DNA of 64,000 nt from Diplocarpon mali. Lineage: Eukaryota; Ascomycota; Leotiomycetes; Helotiales; Drepanopezizaceae. The stretch covers positions 1 to 64,000 of the forward strand of contig JAENRP010000029.1 in the NCBI GenBank assembly GCA_024741835.1, given 5' to 3'. The notes under the pieces are model-generated. The model did no database searches. It worked only from the letters and a program-made list of their open reading frames with translations, and had not been told where the DNA came from. Numbering within the stretch: the stretch's first letter is position 1; each line of letters opens with the position of its first letter. Position numbers and translations under genes: made by a program. Below, piece after piece: positions 34,201-46,790 of the stretch.

Positions 34201-35311
34201 CTGGAGACGGGAGGAACGCGAACTCATGCGACCGCTAAAGATTCGGCTGGGAGAAGAAGGAGGTGAACAGGGCCTAGATTCTGGTGGTGTCCAACAGGAA
34301 TTCTTCCGACTGGCTATTGCCGAGGCCCTCGATCCTGATTATGGTACGTCGACGGTCATCTTACTTGCATATGTACTGACACCCGTAGGTACTTTCACTA
34401 TTGATTCGAGGACAAAGATGGCTTGGTTCCAACCTGGGTCCCCCGAGCCATTGTGGAAATTCCAGCTGATTGGAATGATCGTGTCACTCGCAGTGTATAA
34501 CGGCCTCACGCTACCAGTCACGTTCCCCAAGGCGCTCTACCGAAAACTCTTAGGCGAGGAAGTTACAGAACTCCACCACATTGCGGACGGGTGGCCTGAA
34601 CTCACAAATGGGCTGACAACACTACTGGAATGGGATGAAAAGGACGGGTTGGTGGAAGACATCTTCGCACGCACGTACGAGTTCAGCGTTGAGCAATTTG
34701 GACAACCTGTCAGTCGGGACATGGGTGTATCAACACACTGGCCCTCATTCTCAGACCTCCAGACTTCGTCAAATCCCACGGACGCACCGTCCGTCACGAA
34801 TGAGAACCGGAACAGTTACGTCAGCGACTACATACGCTGGCTGACGGACGTGTCGATACGGCCGCAGTTCGAGGCCTTCAAGGAAGGCTTCTTCTCTTGT
34901 ATCGACTGCCGCTCCATCGCGCTCTTCGATCCCGAAACACTCCAATCAGTTGTAGAAGGTATCCAAGAAATCGACGTCTCCGAGCTACGTCGCGCAACGC
35001 GCTACACCGGTTGGGATGCCTCACACCGCTCCATTCGCGACTTCTGGAGCATAGTCAAACGGTACGACCTGGAACAAAAACGCAAACTCCTGGAATTCGT
35101 GACAGCGAGCGACAGAGTTCCCGTGGGTGGCATGCGCAACTTGCACTTCACGGTCCAGCGCAATGGCATCAATGATGGCGACGATTCGCATCTGCCGAGC
35201 AGTTATACATGCTATGGCATCCTACTCCTGCCTGAGTACTCGACGAAGGACGTGTTGAGGCAGAAATTGGCGATGGCGTTGGAGAATTCCAAGGGCTTTG
35301 GGATGGCGTGA
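31248..35311 (+). CDS. HECT-type E3 ubiquitin ligase, Hul4-like
   Basis: Exons 31248-31462, 31517-33765, 33813-34343 and 34389-35311 give 1305 aa. HECT ligases accept ubiquitin on a cysteine and pass it to substrates. The HECT domain fills the last 390 residues or so: LRPLKIRLGEEGGEQGLDSGGVQ-type entry, MIVSLAVYNGLTLPVTFP, VPVGGMRNLHF, and the catalytic Cys at about 1272 in LPSSYTCYGILLLPEYS, closing with NSKGFGMA. Residues about 72-125 hold a Cys cluster (YGCQSKTCTTTTCFSC) followed by YNSSSARTLAIYMASQDNPERGLC, similar to the AZUL zinc module of UBE3A. A disordered Ser/Pro-rich region lies between. The third intron is 45 nt and stop-free, so it is easily missed. Overall closest to Hul4; targets unknown. 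Confidence 0.92.
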
Positions 35312-36318
35312 ATCGGGCTAGGAGGCGGACAGGAAGTTGGTGGGTGGGAAGGCAGATCGATGCACGATGAAGTGCAAGATGATTTTTTTCAATGAGGTTG
35401 ATGACGGATTATTGCATAGAGAAGGCGGAGTTGCCTGCATGGTTAGGTTGGTGGTAGAATGAACCAGCTTCCGACTCCCGATAATCCCTATGGAAGACTG
35501 GAAATCAGACGAAGCCTGCTCACCAAAGTATAAATGATCCCGGCAGTAGTAGACGACCTTGTCTGTTCCGGCCCGGTCGCAATTCCTCGCTCTGGCCGTA
35601 CTATTATTAGATGCCAAGTTCTGCAGGGCTGGGATGTGTTGATTGAGTTTAAACTCGCTTATTTCTCGGGAACGGCAAACGAATCAACAACCAAGCAGCA
35701 CTTCCAGCCCGGCAACTGAAGGAAGCAACATCTCACGCATCCCAATCTCCAAGATCTGCATCCTAAGCGGAGCTGTACGCATTCTCGCCTGCTGTCAAGA
35801 CACCGGTATTCTGGATGGTCTCAAAGGCTCCGGTCTGACATGGTAGCTTGTGTAGTATGTGGGGACCTGGACAAGCTTCAGGGGTCCGGACTCTGCTCGG
35901 TAAACACGGAGCAGCAATTGCAAAGGGCAGAATGAGTACGGTGCACGTCGTATTCTTATATATAAGCTCGCAGCAAATTCCTATACGCTACTCCCTTTCT
36001 TCAGTGGGCTGCAAATGTGGGTATATCCATGACATGGATCTGGACCACCCAGGAACTCACTTACTCCTTGGAATTCAAGGTCCACATTTGTAGCCCCCCG
36101 AAGAAAGTGAGTATGAGTTGTCTATTGATATTGCTGCGCTGTTCCTCTCGTTATATACTGGCCTGTCGCTCTTTCTCCTGTGATAGAGTAATTGGCTTCC
36201 GCTGGGCAATAGCTTCTATCATCTCAGATTCCAGTGCACCTGCGCCTCTCTCGATTCTGATTTCTTGTCCCGGCTCTCCAGTTTCAGGATTACTGGATTG
36301 CGGTCAGACTTTGGTTGT
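35312..36318. other. Intergenic region
   Basis: About 1 kb. No gene recognised; mixed base composition with several short ORFs in all frames. Confidence 0.5.
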
Positions 36319-38014
36319 ATGCAGCCAAGCGAGAGAAGGGAGGATAAGATGGGACGCATGTACGATGTCATCGTCCTTGAGCCGACGAGCAGCGACATCG
36401 GTATCAAGACCGTTAAACATGTGAGCGCGCTTCTTCGGAAGGACCTCAGGTGGGCGGTTGCTGGGCAGAATGGTGGGGAGATGGAAAATTGTGTTGAGGG
36501 GTTGAAGGGGACGATCAAAGAGGGGGATACGTTACCTTGTATGTGTTGTCGTTGTCACTCTATTCATATCCAGGAGGAGACGGCAGCATACAGATCTGAC
36601 ATTCAAAACAGCAATCGAGATATGCTCGGGCGTCAAGGAGGAGATGCAGGAGCTAGTCAAGAAAACGAAGATTCTGATCAATGTTTCTGAGGTGAATGAC
36701 GGTAGGGGAGAGATACTCATCGAGGCTTGCGCGGGGTACGGGACGCATTATCTTGATACGTGTGTTCTCTTCCGCTTCTACTCATTCTTCGTGCGGGAAT
36801 TCCGCTGATGAGTGGGTATAGAGCGAATGATATCCACTGGCTAGGAGGCATGATCCGCAAATATCACGATGTTGCGAGGGAGAATAGGGCAATAGTAAGT
36901 GTGATATCATTCCGGATTCTCCAGGCCATGTTTTGCTGATCGTTATAGATAATGTCTCACATCAGCGTGGAGAACACGCCGCAGGACCTCCTCACCATCT
37001 GCGCTGTCATGCAATTAAGAACAAAACTCAACCTTCGGACGCGGGAGATCGTTTGCTCGATCAACGAATCGTCGTATGTCGCCCCTTTTCCCCTCTTCAT
37101 CCACCAGCTCGCTAATCAACAAAAGCTTCCCACCCACATCCGCGTCCTCGTCCCACGCACTCCCCTCCCCACTCAGCGCCACGACTCCAATCTCAGCTCC
37201 TCGATCCCCGCGGCACCCACCTCTAAATCCCTGGTTCCTCTCACTCGTCCGAGGCCGCACCGCCACGCCCGGCACGAATCGTCTCGGTCTACGCCGAGAG
37301 CTGACGCTCGGTATGCTAGCGCCTTCTCACACGCTCGCGTCGCAGCAGACGAGGGTGTTGGTACATAGAGGATGGGCCTTGCAGCAAGAGGTTTGTGAGA
37401 TCCTCTTACGAGGCCGAGAAGCTGGAATCCTCCTTTCGGACTCGGCGTCACATCCCTTCACATCGCTGACGGTTTTGAGCAGGGCAGGTGGTATGGCGAG
37501 GGTTTTTACTATAACGAGTATTACAGAGTCACGAGCTCAAATGTTGGGTTAACGGGGTGGGTTAAGAGACTACGTGCTGGGTATAGGAAAGCATCTTTGG
37601 TCGCTGCGTATGTTCACTCCTCTCTCTTCTCTTCCCCTTCTCGTTTTCGCTCCATTCCTTCCCTCTCTTCTCCACTCGTATTTTCTGGTCTCTCTACACG
37701 CCGACCGAGTAGTACGACTACTAACTGATAAATCCAGCGACCCAGCGACTCCAATTATCTCCCTCCGCGCCATAGCAATCGCCGACCAAGACGGCGCCTT
37801 CCCGGACCGCGCCCTGTCGGAATTCTCTTACCACGGTTCCGCCCCCGACCTGGTCGCCGCGTTTCTGGCCCAAGGCGCGGCGACGATCCTGTATACGCGG
37901 GGGCTGGTAGCGAGGGTCGGGGGCGGCGGCGTGTTGACACCCGCCGTGCTGGGGATGGACTTTGTGGAGAGGTTGAGCAGAGTTGGGGTTGAGATTGGGG
38001 GGGAGTTGATTTAG
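36319..38014 (+). CDS. Diverged saccharopine dehydrogenase-like protein
   Basis: Seven exons (36319-36538, 36612-36759, 36822-36894, 36949-37073, 37126-37390, 37483-37607, 37738-38014) give 410 aa, the family's normal length. Collinear landmarks are YDVIVLEPTSS, LRWAVAGQN, LVKKTKILIN, IEACAGYGTHYLDT, MIRKYHDVARENRAI, RVLVHRGWALQQ, YGEGFYYNEYYRV, LRAIAIAD, and GGGGVLTPAVLGMDFVERL. The N-terminal Rossmann signature (GATGYTG in relatives) is replaced by EPTSSDIG. The usual VGPY, TGE and PSGGT segments are also lost, while frame and splice sites are intact. It may have lost dinucleotide binding, or be in early decay. Start could also be 36349 or 36358. Confidence 0.72.
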
Positions 38015-39150
38015 TGTTTTTTTTGGCAATGCCAGTCCGGCAATGGGTAGTCGCGGGGATGTTATGGGTTGAGGTGCTCGCCTGATGGGCGGGAAGGGTC
38101 TTTTAAACGCGTCACATATACCCGTAGGACTCGGAATTTCAAGGATGTTGTTTCTTCGGCGCATGTCTAATCGCATTACACCTTTATCCAAGGTTACACG
38201 TGATTTATGGTATGACCATGATTGTATCGATACTACTCACTACCACGAGCGTTTACGCCAGGGCCTAATTAAGCGTCCAGACACAGCCTACTACGTACGC
38301 GCTACACGCTCATTTCACACTGCCCGCCCATCTGTCCATCGCCTCAAGCACGACTCACAGAGACACCACACGTCCCAGCGAGGCACAAGGAGAGAAAAAG
38401 GCTAATGAGAGCCGCAGGTCGGATTCGTCTCAGCCCGCGCAATCAGCAAAGCGTTCAAGGACCCGTATCCCGCTACCCGCCGGTGGTGGCATATCGTGCG
38501 GTTCGAGCCATTCGCTCCCCTCGCCGGGATCGAGGATCCGAGGGCAGCTGTTCGCAAAATGTTCGTATGCATCTTTGATATCTCTGATGATAAACTGGAG
38601 GGCAATCCTGTTGGGAGCTTCGCTAATTTATGTTAAGGCTACTCCTACAAAAAGCCGCTCTCTTGGAATTTCATTCCAATCCAGACGTTTGCATTACCAC
38701 CTCCGAAAACCCATCCTTAGTTCCAGATCCAACATTCAGGTATTCAGAGGGCAGTAGATGGTCTCGGGCCTTCTTCCGTAACACCACGCTCCTCGCCCGC
38801 TCGCTCGGAACATTGTGGTATGTATGCAAGATACAAGTATAGCATACAAATCTCAGATGCTCCAGCTAGGCTTCTTCCTGTGATGGCACGTGCAAACCGC
38901 GGTTTACGGTTTACCTCTTCAGATCTGATTCGGGGAGTTGGACGTGAGGCTGCTGCTCGTCTCTTGAGGTTCCTCGTCTCATGCTCCGTGAATCGCCAAG
39001 TACTTTCAGGCCTCTATCTCCTTTTCCATCAGCCTCTTCTCTAGCTTGCGCTTCTACCCTCTTTCTTCAAAATGAGAGGCAGAAGGAAAAGGCATGTGAA
39101 TGCACTCCCATGGCATCAAGAATGACCCCAGGTCTAGTGGAATAGTGGGT
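38015..39150. other. Intergenic, possible coding relics
   Basis: About 1.1 kb. A plus-strand frame at about 38405-38634 stays open for about 75 codons with a protein-like composition (VGFVSARAISKAFKDPYPAT then RRWWHIVRFEPFAPLAGIEDP), but I cannot place it in a family and it ends without a partner exon. It may be a fragment of a lost gene. Confidence 0.3.
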
Positions 39151-41445
39151 TCAGATATCCTTGATATTCACTACATCGCCGTACGCATCGAAGCCGAGCC
39201 GTTTGCGCGCTATGGATATCTTGACCGGGTCAATTAATTCGAAGATATCGTCCGGTTCTTCAAGCTGAGAGGTCGTTAGTTTGTTGCCGTAACTTGCCAT
39301 CATTCAACGATTGGCAGGAGGATGTGAAGAGGAAAGGAGGACGTTACATACTGTGCGATTCTTGGTTTCAGGAATGAAAAATAGACGACTGCTGTTTAGA
39401 CACCGCACCAGATCGTAAAGATGATGTAGCTATGAAGGTCAGCCTTACTTCTCCGAGGCCTGGAGATATGAGAGATGAGAGATATCACATCCCAAGACAT
39501 GGTCCCGAGTGATGTTTGGGAGTCATAATCCGAGAAGATTGGCCAGATATACATACGTGCACTATTCTAATGTGTCCATCGAAAGCGGTCAAGTGAATGG
39601 ATCCAGCATTTGTGCTGTCTTACGTCAGTCATCTTCACTACCTCGAAGCTCGCTTCACGAATGGGGAGAAGGAAATTAAGCGAGCGTGCCAGCAGCAGTG
39701 GCAAAGCCCGAAAGCCCCATCCCTTCTGCACGCATCTCAACCGATCAGACCTCCACCGGATACAAGGCCTGGATTCGCGTGAAGCCCACAGAATATACCG
39801 CGCCAAAGATCAATATGAACGCCAGGCCAACGTCCCAGCTAAACTATTCGTACCGGAGACACCGGGGGTCGCCACCGTGGGTGCCGGAAACGAGGCTTGG
39901 AAGAGGGCGGCGTAGACTGTCATGGCGAGCCATCGAGACAGCAACCGACGTTGGGGAAGAGAAGGAGAGGGGCACCTTCCGACGCAGTCGATGCGGTTTG
40001 CCCCGACGAGAGCCATACTGAGCTGCTGGCAATTGTTTATGAAGAATATATTCGCCTGGAAAGTTTCGCTCGAGACCGATGGTGTCTAGGATTTGCTCAT
40101 AAAATATGAAAGGACAGCTTCGGGTGATGAAACCACAGTCTCAAGGAGGAGGTATGGCCTACATTGCCAGCCCACTGTCCGAAAATCGAAATGCACACAT
40201 TACAAAGAAGACGGTAGCGAGTCGAGCGATTTTGGAAGGGCGCTCTATAACCCCACCACCTCTTGTCCGCACCATCTTTCTCTAGCAGATCTTCGTATTT
40301 TTTCAGCTGTGGCTTGACCACTAAATGCATGGGTTCCGTAGAATAGGGTGAGCATGGCTTCCGACTGGTCTTTCTTGTTGTTGACGTACAGCCAGCGTGG
40401 GGACTCGGAGATGGAGTAGGCGGCGACGAAGATGCCATCCGCAAACAGCAATTGGAACCATATTTTGAGTCTCTATCCAGCGTTTGAGGGAGACCGGCGC
40501 CTCCTCGCTCCTCACCGCTTGCGATGATTGATTCAGTGAACCTACCTACAAAATTTAGCACGTGTGAAGCGGGTGTGAGGAGAAATCCGTACCGGAAACA
40601 ATTGAAGATCGCGGTCACTGTCTCTCGGTAAACCGGACCTGAGAAAGGCGACAATTAGGAATGACTTCGATGAGGGTGAGGAGGGCTGGCATGTCTAAGG
40701 ATCAAATCCCAAGACAGCTCGACGAGAGGAATATGAGATGCCCAATACGTCACGCGATACCTCGACCACCTACATCGGCCCAGTGGCACGAGTGATGTTG
40801 ACTCCGAGCCCCAGCAAGGACCGGTCTCCCATCAACTGTCCAGCACCGTGATCTGGACCAGCTGTCCCTTGAACCACGGTCCCGACATTAATCATCAGGT
40901 AGCCGACCCACATGCCAAATCGTCTTCCATAAGTATCTGCTGAGGGCCCGATAAATGGCAACGACACGACCCTGCCGATTAAGTCCATGGCCGCGACGAT
41001 ACTAGCCCATATCCCGTCGTTGGATCCTCGGTACTACTCGAGAAAGAATTAGTTCACTAGCAGGTTGTTAACCAAAGATCCGTCGTATCCATTCATGGCC
41101 CAGAAGAATCCAATGGAACAAGCCGCGTAGAGCTGGATAGTCGTCCATGTAAACGGCTTTGGAGGCTCTCTGATCATCGCCTCGTTGAAAGCCTCATTGC
41201 CTCTGATGATCTTCATCTCCACCTCTGGATATTCCTAGCTTGGACGTCAGATTTGGGTCTGAGAAGGGTGTGGTACGAAGAAGGATAAGGCTTCTATGCT
41301 GGGTCGTACCAGATCCAAACTATGACTGCCCGCATACTCCAACATGAAATTGCTGGCACCATCGTCGTGGAACTTATCTGCCATGTTGGGCCGGTACGGA
41401 GACTGGAAGATGGCGCTGTTGGCCTTGATATTCGTCCAAGTATAG
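39151..41445 (-). pseudogene. MFS sugar transporter pseudogene
   Basis: Minus-strand remains of a lactose-permease-type sugar transporter. In order: NIKANSAIFQSPYRPNMADK (about 41320-41440), EVEMKIIRGNEAFNEAMI, IQLYAACSIGFFWAMNGYDG, GSNDGIWASIVAAMDLIGRV, GPSADTYGRRFGMWVGY, SISESPRWLYVNNKKDQSEA, KKYEDLLEKDGADKRWWGYR, YRLLCNVCISIFGQWAGN, VVYFFIPETKNRT, and the C-terminal DPVKISIARKRLGF. At least four stop codons interrupt conserved positions (for example N*FFLE*YRGSNDG near 41040 and GPM*VVEVS near 40770), and frames shift between 40.1 and 40.6 kb. It is dead. Some stops fit C-to-T changes (CAA to TAA). Confidence 0.88.
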
Positions 41446-43595
41446 CGATCAGCGGGAGTTCAGCGGCCACAAGGCCATCGTTAAGGACGAGCAGTGGCTT
41501 TATCTCCACCCCAACATTCGAGACCTTGGTGCCGTCATCGACCCGCCAGACGACGAGGAAAGGTAGGGGAAGCCAGCCGTCTTACTCGGTCATGTTAGTC
41601 CAAGTTTTCCAACCCCGGATGATCGGCCAGCTTCTCCATCCATTGTACATGAGTGTCTTTGACCACGCATGAATGGAGGCAGGGCCGGTTTAAATATTTA
41701 CACACAACACGAGATGGAGGTCCACGGACCACGTGTTGACGGTTGCTTGCTTACCTTACTGACCCATCGCCAATTGTGGATTGATTTGACAAGAACTAGC
41801 TGCTTATCAAGAATCATGGGGTCGGTGTCGCTGCATGGCGGGATTGTTTACCTTTTTGGCTGCTTCCTGAGAGTCCGCTACCCCCTCCTCCCCCCTCCAC
41901 CCCTGAAAGGATTCTCGGGCATTGGGCAACGATGATGCCTCCTGGACTCCATTGAAGGCTTTGTCACATTCTCCGGATAAACTCGACATCCTCACCTGAC
42001 GTCCGGAAAAGGTGCGATAGACGAGACAGAACATCGAAGAAAAAGCTGCAATTTGAATTGGCAAGCAAGGCATGAATGAAACAGAGTCCTCGACTCATCC
42101 AAGCCACCAATCCCAAACCAATCTACAACAGGTGCAGATGCCAACGGCACGGCGAGGAAAAATAGTTCTGATGGTGCGGGATAAATACAGCTGAGCAATG
42201 ACTGTAATAAGACGTACGACAAGGAGACGAGCCGAGACTGCCATTAGCAATCCAAGCTGCTGTCATCGCCCAGTGGCCTGCACTGCAGGTCGTGAGTGCA
42301 ACAAATTGCAGTTCGGCTCGTCGAGATGAAAGGGGAGTAATGGATGGAGAAGCGTCTCTTTACTGTGGTGGAGAATGCGCCTGGCTGTATTGGAGAGATC
42401 GATAATCTCGCCAGAAAATTCAGGAGGAATTGCAAGACCAATTGAACTCTTTGAAGGGCACATATCTTGCCTGGATGGCTCTGTCGAATGGCATGTGATG
42501 ATTTCGAGCGCCTCTTTGACAACGGAGACGTTCTGATGACGCGAGATCTCGACTGCGGGTGGTTAGCATGTGTTTTGCGTCGTGAAATGTGAAGCTGAAT
42601 AGAATAAACTGATATGATCAGGGCCTCCACGGCAGTGGTCCCCGAAGGACCAGTGGAGCGTCGTTATCCAGAATCCAATTACAACTTATACAATTGGGTA
42701 TGTATATAAACATATAAATATCTCTTCATGTAACTTTTGAATGTTTGTTTCAAGTCAGGGCCTGGGGCCAGTTACTTGCAACAATTGTGGGATCGTGCCT
42801 CGTACACGTTCTTTTCGCTCCTAGTGCAAGGCTCAGCGCTGTTAGGAATCTGGGGGCTTTCCAGAAGATGGAGGGTTCAGTGGTGGGATATCGATCTGAA
42901 CATGGTGTATGGCCAACATAGAGTGTGGAGGGCCGAGGAAGAGGCATAGGGGAGAGGCGTTGCTGCAAGCATGTTACGAACATGGAGAAGTGTACTGGCG
43001 ATGGGAGAACACTTCTGCTGAGAACGAGGCCAGGCCAGGCGATGCTGCAGATGTGGGCATGCGAGAGTGAGGCATGTGGTATGGTGAATATCGATGGCCG
43101 GGGATATTTTTCGTGCAATTGGACAATGAAAAATCTCCTCCCACAAATGTACGGTATAAAGAATCATTTCGATTCGCACCGTCTGTTTTTCATCTCAGAT
43201 CGAGAGGTCGTTCTCTTGAGGCGTCTTGCACAGTAATAAGGGTAGGAGACGTGGAACGGAATGGATGAGAGTCAACATCTGGGCCGTAGTGTTTTCGGAT
43301 CGGGTTTCCTCAGACCGAGCCACTCGATCCCACGAATGCGAGAGCGGTTTACTTGTTGTGGCTCGATGCAGGAAATGGAGGAAGCCAATGTTGATACTCC
43401 AGCATCACGTGATACAGACGCTAAGACCTGTGTCTTGGCACGAAAAAGTCGCGACAACCTCAAATTGATCAGCAGACGCGTCCATAGGAAGAGATATGTA
43501 CGATAACGCCCGATACTGATCTTGCAGCCTTCCGACAACCCACATAAGCCCCCAAGACACATCTGCAGTCTTCCTAGACTGCTGCTCTCCCCAAA
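41446..43595. other. Gene-free stretch
   Basis: About 2.1 kb between the pseudogene and CCT5. Short ORFs only; none shows a family motif. It may include more decayed sequence linked to the pseudogene. Confidence 0.45.
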
Positions 43596-45444
43596 ATGGC
43601 CATGAGTACGTTCAACCAAACACAAACCCTCAAGAGCTTCAGCTAACAAGATGCGCCTTAGATATCGATATGTCGCAAGGTAGCAGCACATCTCCCCGAG
43701 GTCCCACTACAAGTACTAAAGAATTACAGCTTCCGTCGTAAAAGACGAGCAAGGCAGACCGTTCATTGTCGTCAGAGAGTAAGGAGCTCTCTGCCCAGCT
43801 CAGACTAGAGCTATTAACACATCTGCAGTCAAGGAAAGAAGAAGAGAGTACACGGTACCGAGGCAGTCAAGTCACATATCATCGCCGCAAGAACAGTTGC
43901 AAATATCGTCAAAACCTCCCTGGGTCCCCGCGGACTCGACAAGATCCTGATCTCGCCCGATGGAGATATTACAGTCACAAACGACGGCGCCACTATCCTG
44001 AGTCAAATGGAGATCCAGAATCACGTAGCGAAACTGCTGGTGGAGCTTTCGAAGTCCCAAGATGACGAGATTGGAGACGGTACGACGGGTGTGGTGGTTC
44101 TGGCAGGAGCGTTATTAGAGCAGGCTGCAGAGCTCATCGATAAGGGAATCCACCCGATCCGCATAGCAGATGGGTACGACCAAGCGTGCGATATTGCCGT
44201 TGCGGAGCTGGACCGGACTGCCGACGTTATCGAGTTCACGAAGACACACAAGGAGAACTTATTCAAGGTTGCAAGGACGAGTCTGGGAAGCAAGATTGTA
44301 TCCAAGGCCCACGACCAGTTTGCCAACATTGCTGTCGATGCCATCCTGTCCGTAGCGGATCTGGAGCGCAAAGATGTGGATTTTGATCTGATCAAGGTTG
44401 ATGGCAAGGTTGGAGGTTCTCTCGAGGACTCGCTGCTGGTTCAAGGGGTCATTGTCGACAAGGACTTCTCCCACCCGCAAATGCCTTCCGAGGTTCGCGA
44501 TGCCAAGATTGCTATCTTGACGTGTGCCTTTGAGCCTCCGAAGCCAAAGACGAAGCACAAGTTAGACATTACGAGTGTGGAAGAGTTTAAGAAATTACAG
44601 ACTTACGAGAAGGACAAGTTCGCGGAGATGATTCAGCAGATCAAGGATACCGGTGCCAATCTCGTCATCTGCCAGTGGGGTTTCGATGATGAGGCAAACC
44701 ACTTGCTTTTACAAAACGAACTTCCGGCCGTGAGATGGGTGGGAGGACCAGAGATCGAACTAATTGCTATTGCCACGAATGGCAGAATAGTACCGAGGTT
44801 CGAGGACTTGTCTGCAGCCAAGCTTGGCACAGCAGGAATAGTACGAGAGATGAGCTTTGGCACGACAAGAGAAAAGATGTTGGTGATTGAGGAGTGTGCA
44901 AACACGAGAGCTGTCACCGTCTTTGTCAGAGGAAGTAACAAGATGGTATGTCCGAGCCATATGGTGCGTAGTAAGATACTAAGGGTCCCAGATCATCGAC
45001 GAGGCCAAGCGATCCCTCCACGATGCTCTCTGCGTTGTACGAAACCTTGTCCGAGACAACCGCGTCGTGTACGGAGGTGGAGCTGCCGAGATTGCCTGCT
45101 CCCTCGCCGTCGAAGACGCAGCCGTCAAGTCCCCGGGTCTCGAGCAATATGCCATGCGCGCCTTTGCCGACGCCCTCGACGCCGTCCCCATGGCTCTCGC
45201 TGAGAACTCCGGCCTGTCCCCCATCGAGACCCTCGCTAGCATAAAGAGTCGCCAAGTCACGGAGAAGAACAGCCGACTGGGAGTCGACTGCATGCAGACC
45301 GGCAGCAACGACATGAGAGATGCCTTTGTCATTGACCCGCTGATTGGAAAGCGACAGCAGCTGATGCTGGCTACGCAGCTTTGTCGCATGGTGTTGAAGG
45401 TCAATAATGTCATCATAGCTGGGAGTGACGAGAATGAATTCTAA
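43596..45444 (+). CDS. CCT5: Chaperonin CCT/TRiC subunit epsilon
   Basis: Exons 43596-43605, 43662-43679, 43730-43778, 43829-44945 and 44992-45444 give 548 aa. CCT5 is one of eight subunits of the cytosolic ring chaperonin that folds actin and tubulin. Diagnostic stretches are [50 protein letters not shown], the ATPase motif [27 protein letters not shown], and the C-terminal [19 protein letters not shown]. Exons 1 and 2 are only 10 and 18 nt (MAM|NIDMSQ|ASVV), so ab initio tools are likely to miss the real start. All junctions keep frame and have GT-AG ends. Confidence 0.96.
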
Positions 45445-46790
45445 AAGAAGACATATGTACCATTAACGTCGCATAGACCGAGGGCATGATCATTGGAGTT
45501 GTACCTCGCCCCTCACCTATCGGAACATCATGCACTGTGCTCTGGTAGAACAACGCTTGCGAGGGCGTTACTGTGACTTTGAATTTCTGCCTTGGGGTTT
45601 TTTTGTTTTACCGCTGTGATGCTTGCCATACTATTATGACCCTGACTTTCTTCTCGTTACTTTGATATGGAGCTACATTTGATGTCTCTGGTCCTGCGTT
45701 GAGAATTCCCTGTTTATCCGCTCTTGCTGGAATGTTTTTCCAATGGCCTCGTACTTGGCCGCGAGTCTCAGACTACTGCGCAGCGACAATTCGTTGTAAA
45801 ACTTCACCTCCAGAAATTCATGCACAGCGATTTTTTCTGCTGGTGGTAGCTACTAGTAATACAGTCTGCAAATCCTCGCCGTCAAAGTGGTTGGTTTCCA
45901 AGCCCTCAAGGTGTCCCAAGTAAACATAAGGCGAATTCAAAGCCGGGACCTTGTCTGGATCAACAATGGAGGGTTTCGTCGTGAATTGTGGCGTTACCAC
46001 GAGGTTTAAAAGAAGAACGTTCAGATGGCTGTGAGTCGTTGCGTGTATCACCAACTTTGGTAAACAAAGCTTGGTGGTAATTCATCTGACCCGAGCCCTA
46101 CCTCCTTCTTTGGCCTGTCGCGAGTATACTGACACCAAACGGCCAAGCAACTCATTGAGACGGTGTTCTTCCGCGCTAAAAGACCATTCTTTTCATTTCC
46201 TCATTCTCTGTTCTATGTTCTCTATTCTCGAGCAAGGCGTCGGAGTCCTAATCGTCTGCCAAGCCCCACCGCCTTTCGCTTACAACCCTCCTCACAATAG
46301 CAAGCAACTCTCGTCCTTCGCATTGTGCGCATCTCCACATCCCACATCTGTGAAAACAGCTTCGGCGCCACAGTTGGCTCCTACATCTTTTCAGCGCTTC
46401 GTCGTTGTCCTATTGTCGGCGAAAGCACGCTACTGACACAACTTTACTACTTATCCCTTTCATCACTCAGCCCCTCCTTCCGTCGGCAACGTTTTACACC
46501 TGCGATTACTTCAACCACAACCTTTGGTTCTTCAACTACACACACACGTACACCTCAGCCTACAATTCCCTTTGCCTGGATACCAAGTCGAATACCATCC
46601 TAGCATCCATTCGTTCTTGGTTTCCACCCGCAACAAGAATCAACTTACTTCACAAGACGACTTGGGTCACCATAGATTCACCAATCCCACTCGAGCACAA
46701 CACCAGCTCACCCAAGTAAGCCTATCTGCCTCTCTGAAATTCCAGCTTACCAATAACCACAGCTTCTTCACCCCACTTCGTATCATTGCA
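45445..46790. other. Intergenic region and long 5' leader
   Basis: About 1.35 kb. The last 300 bp are open in one frame with the downstream protein but read as Ser/Thr/His-rich leader-like sequence. A possible leader intron runs from GTAAGC at about 46716 to CAG near 46761. I see no separate gene. Confidence 0.45.
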
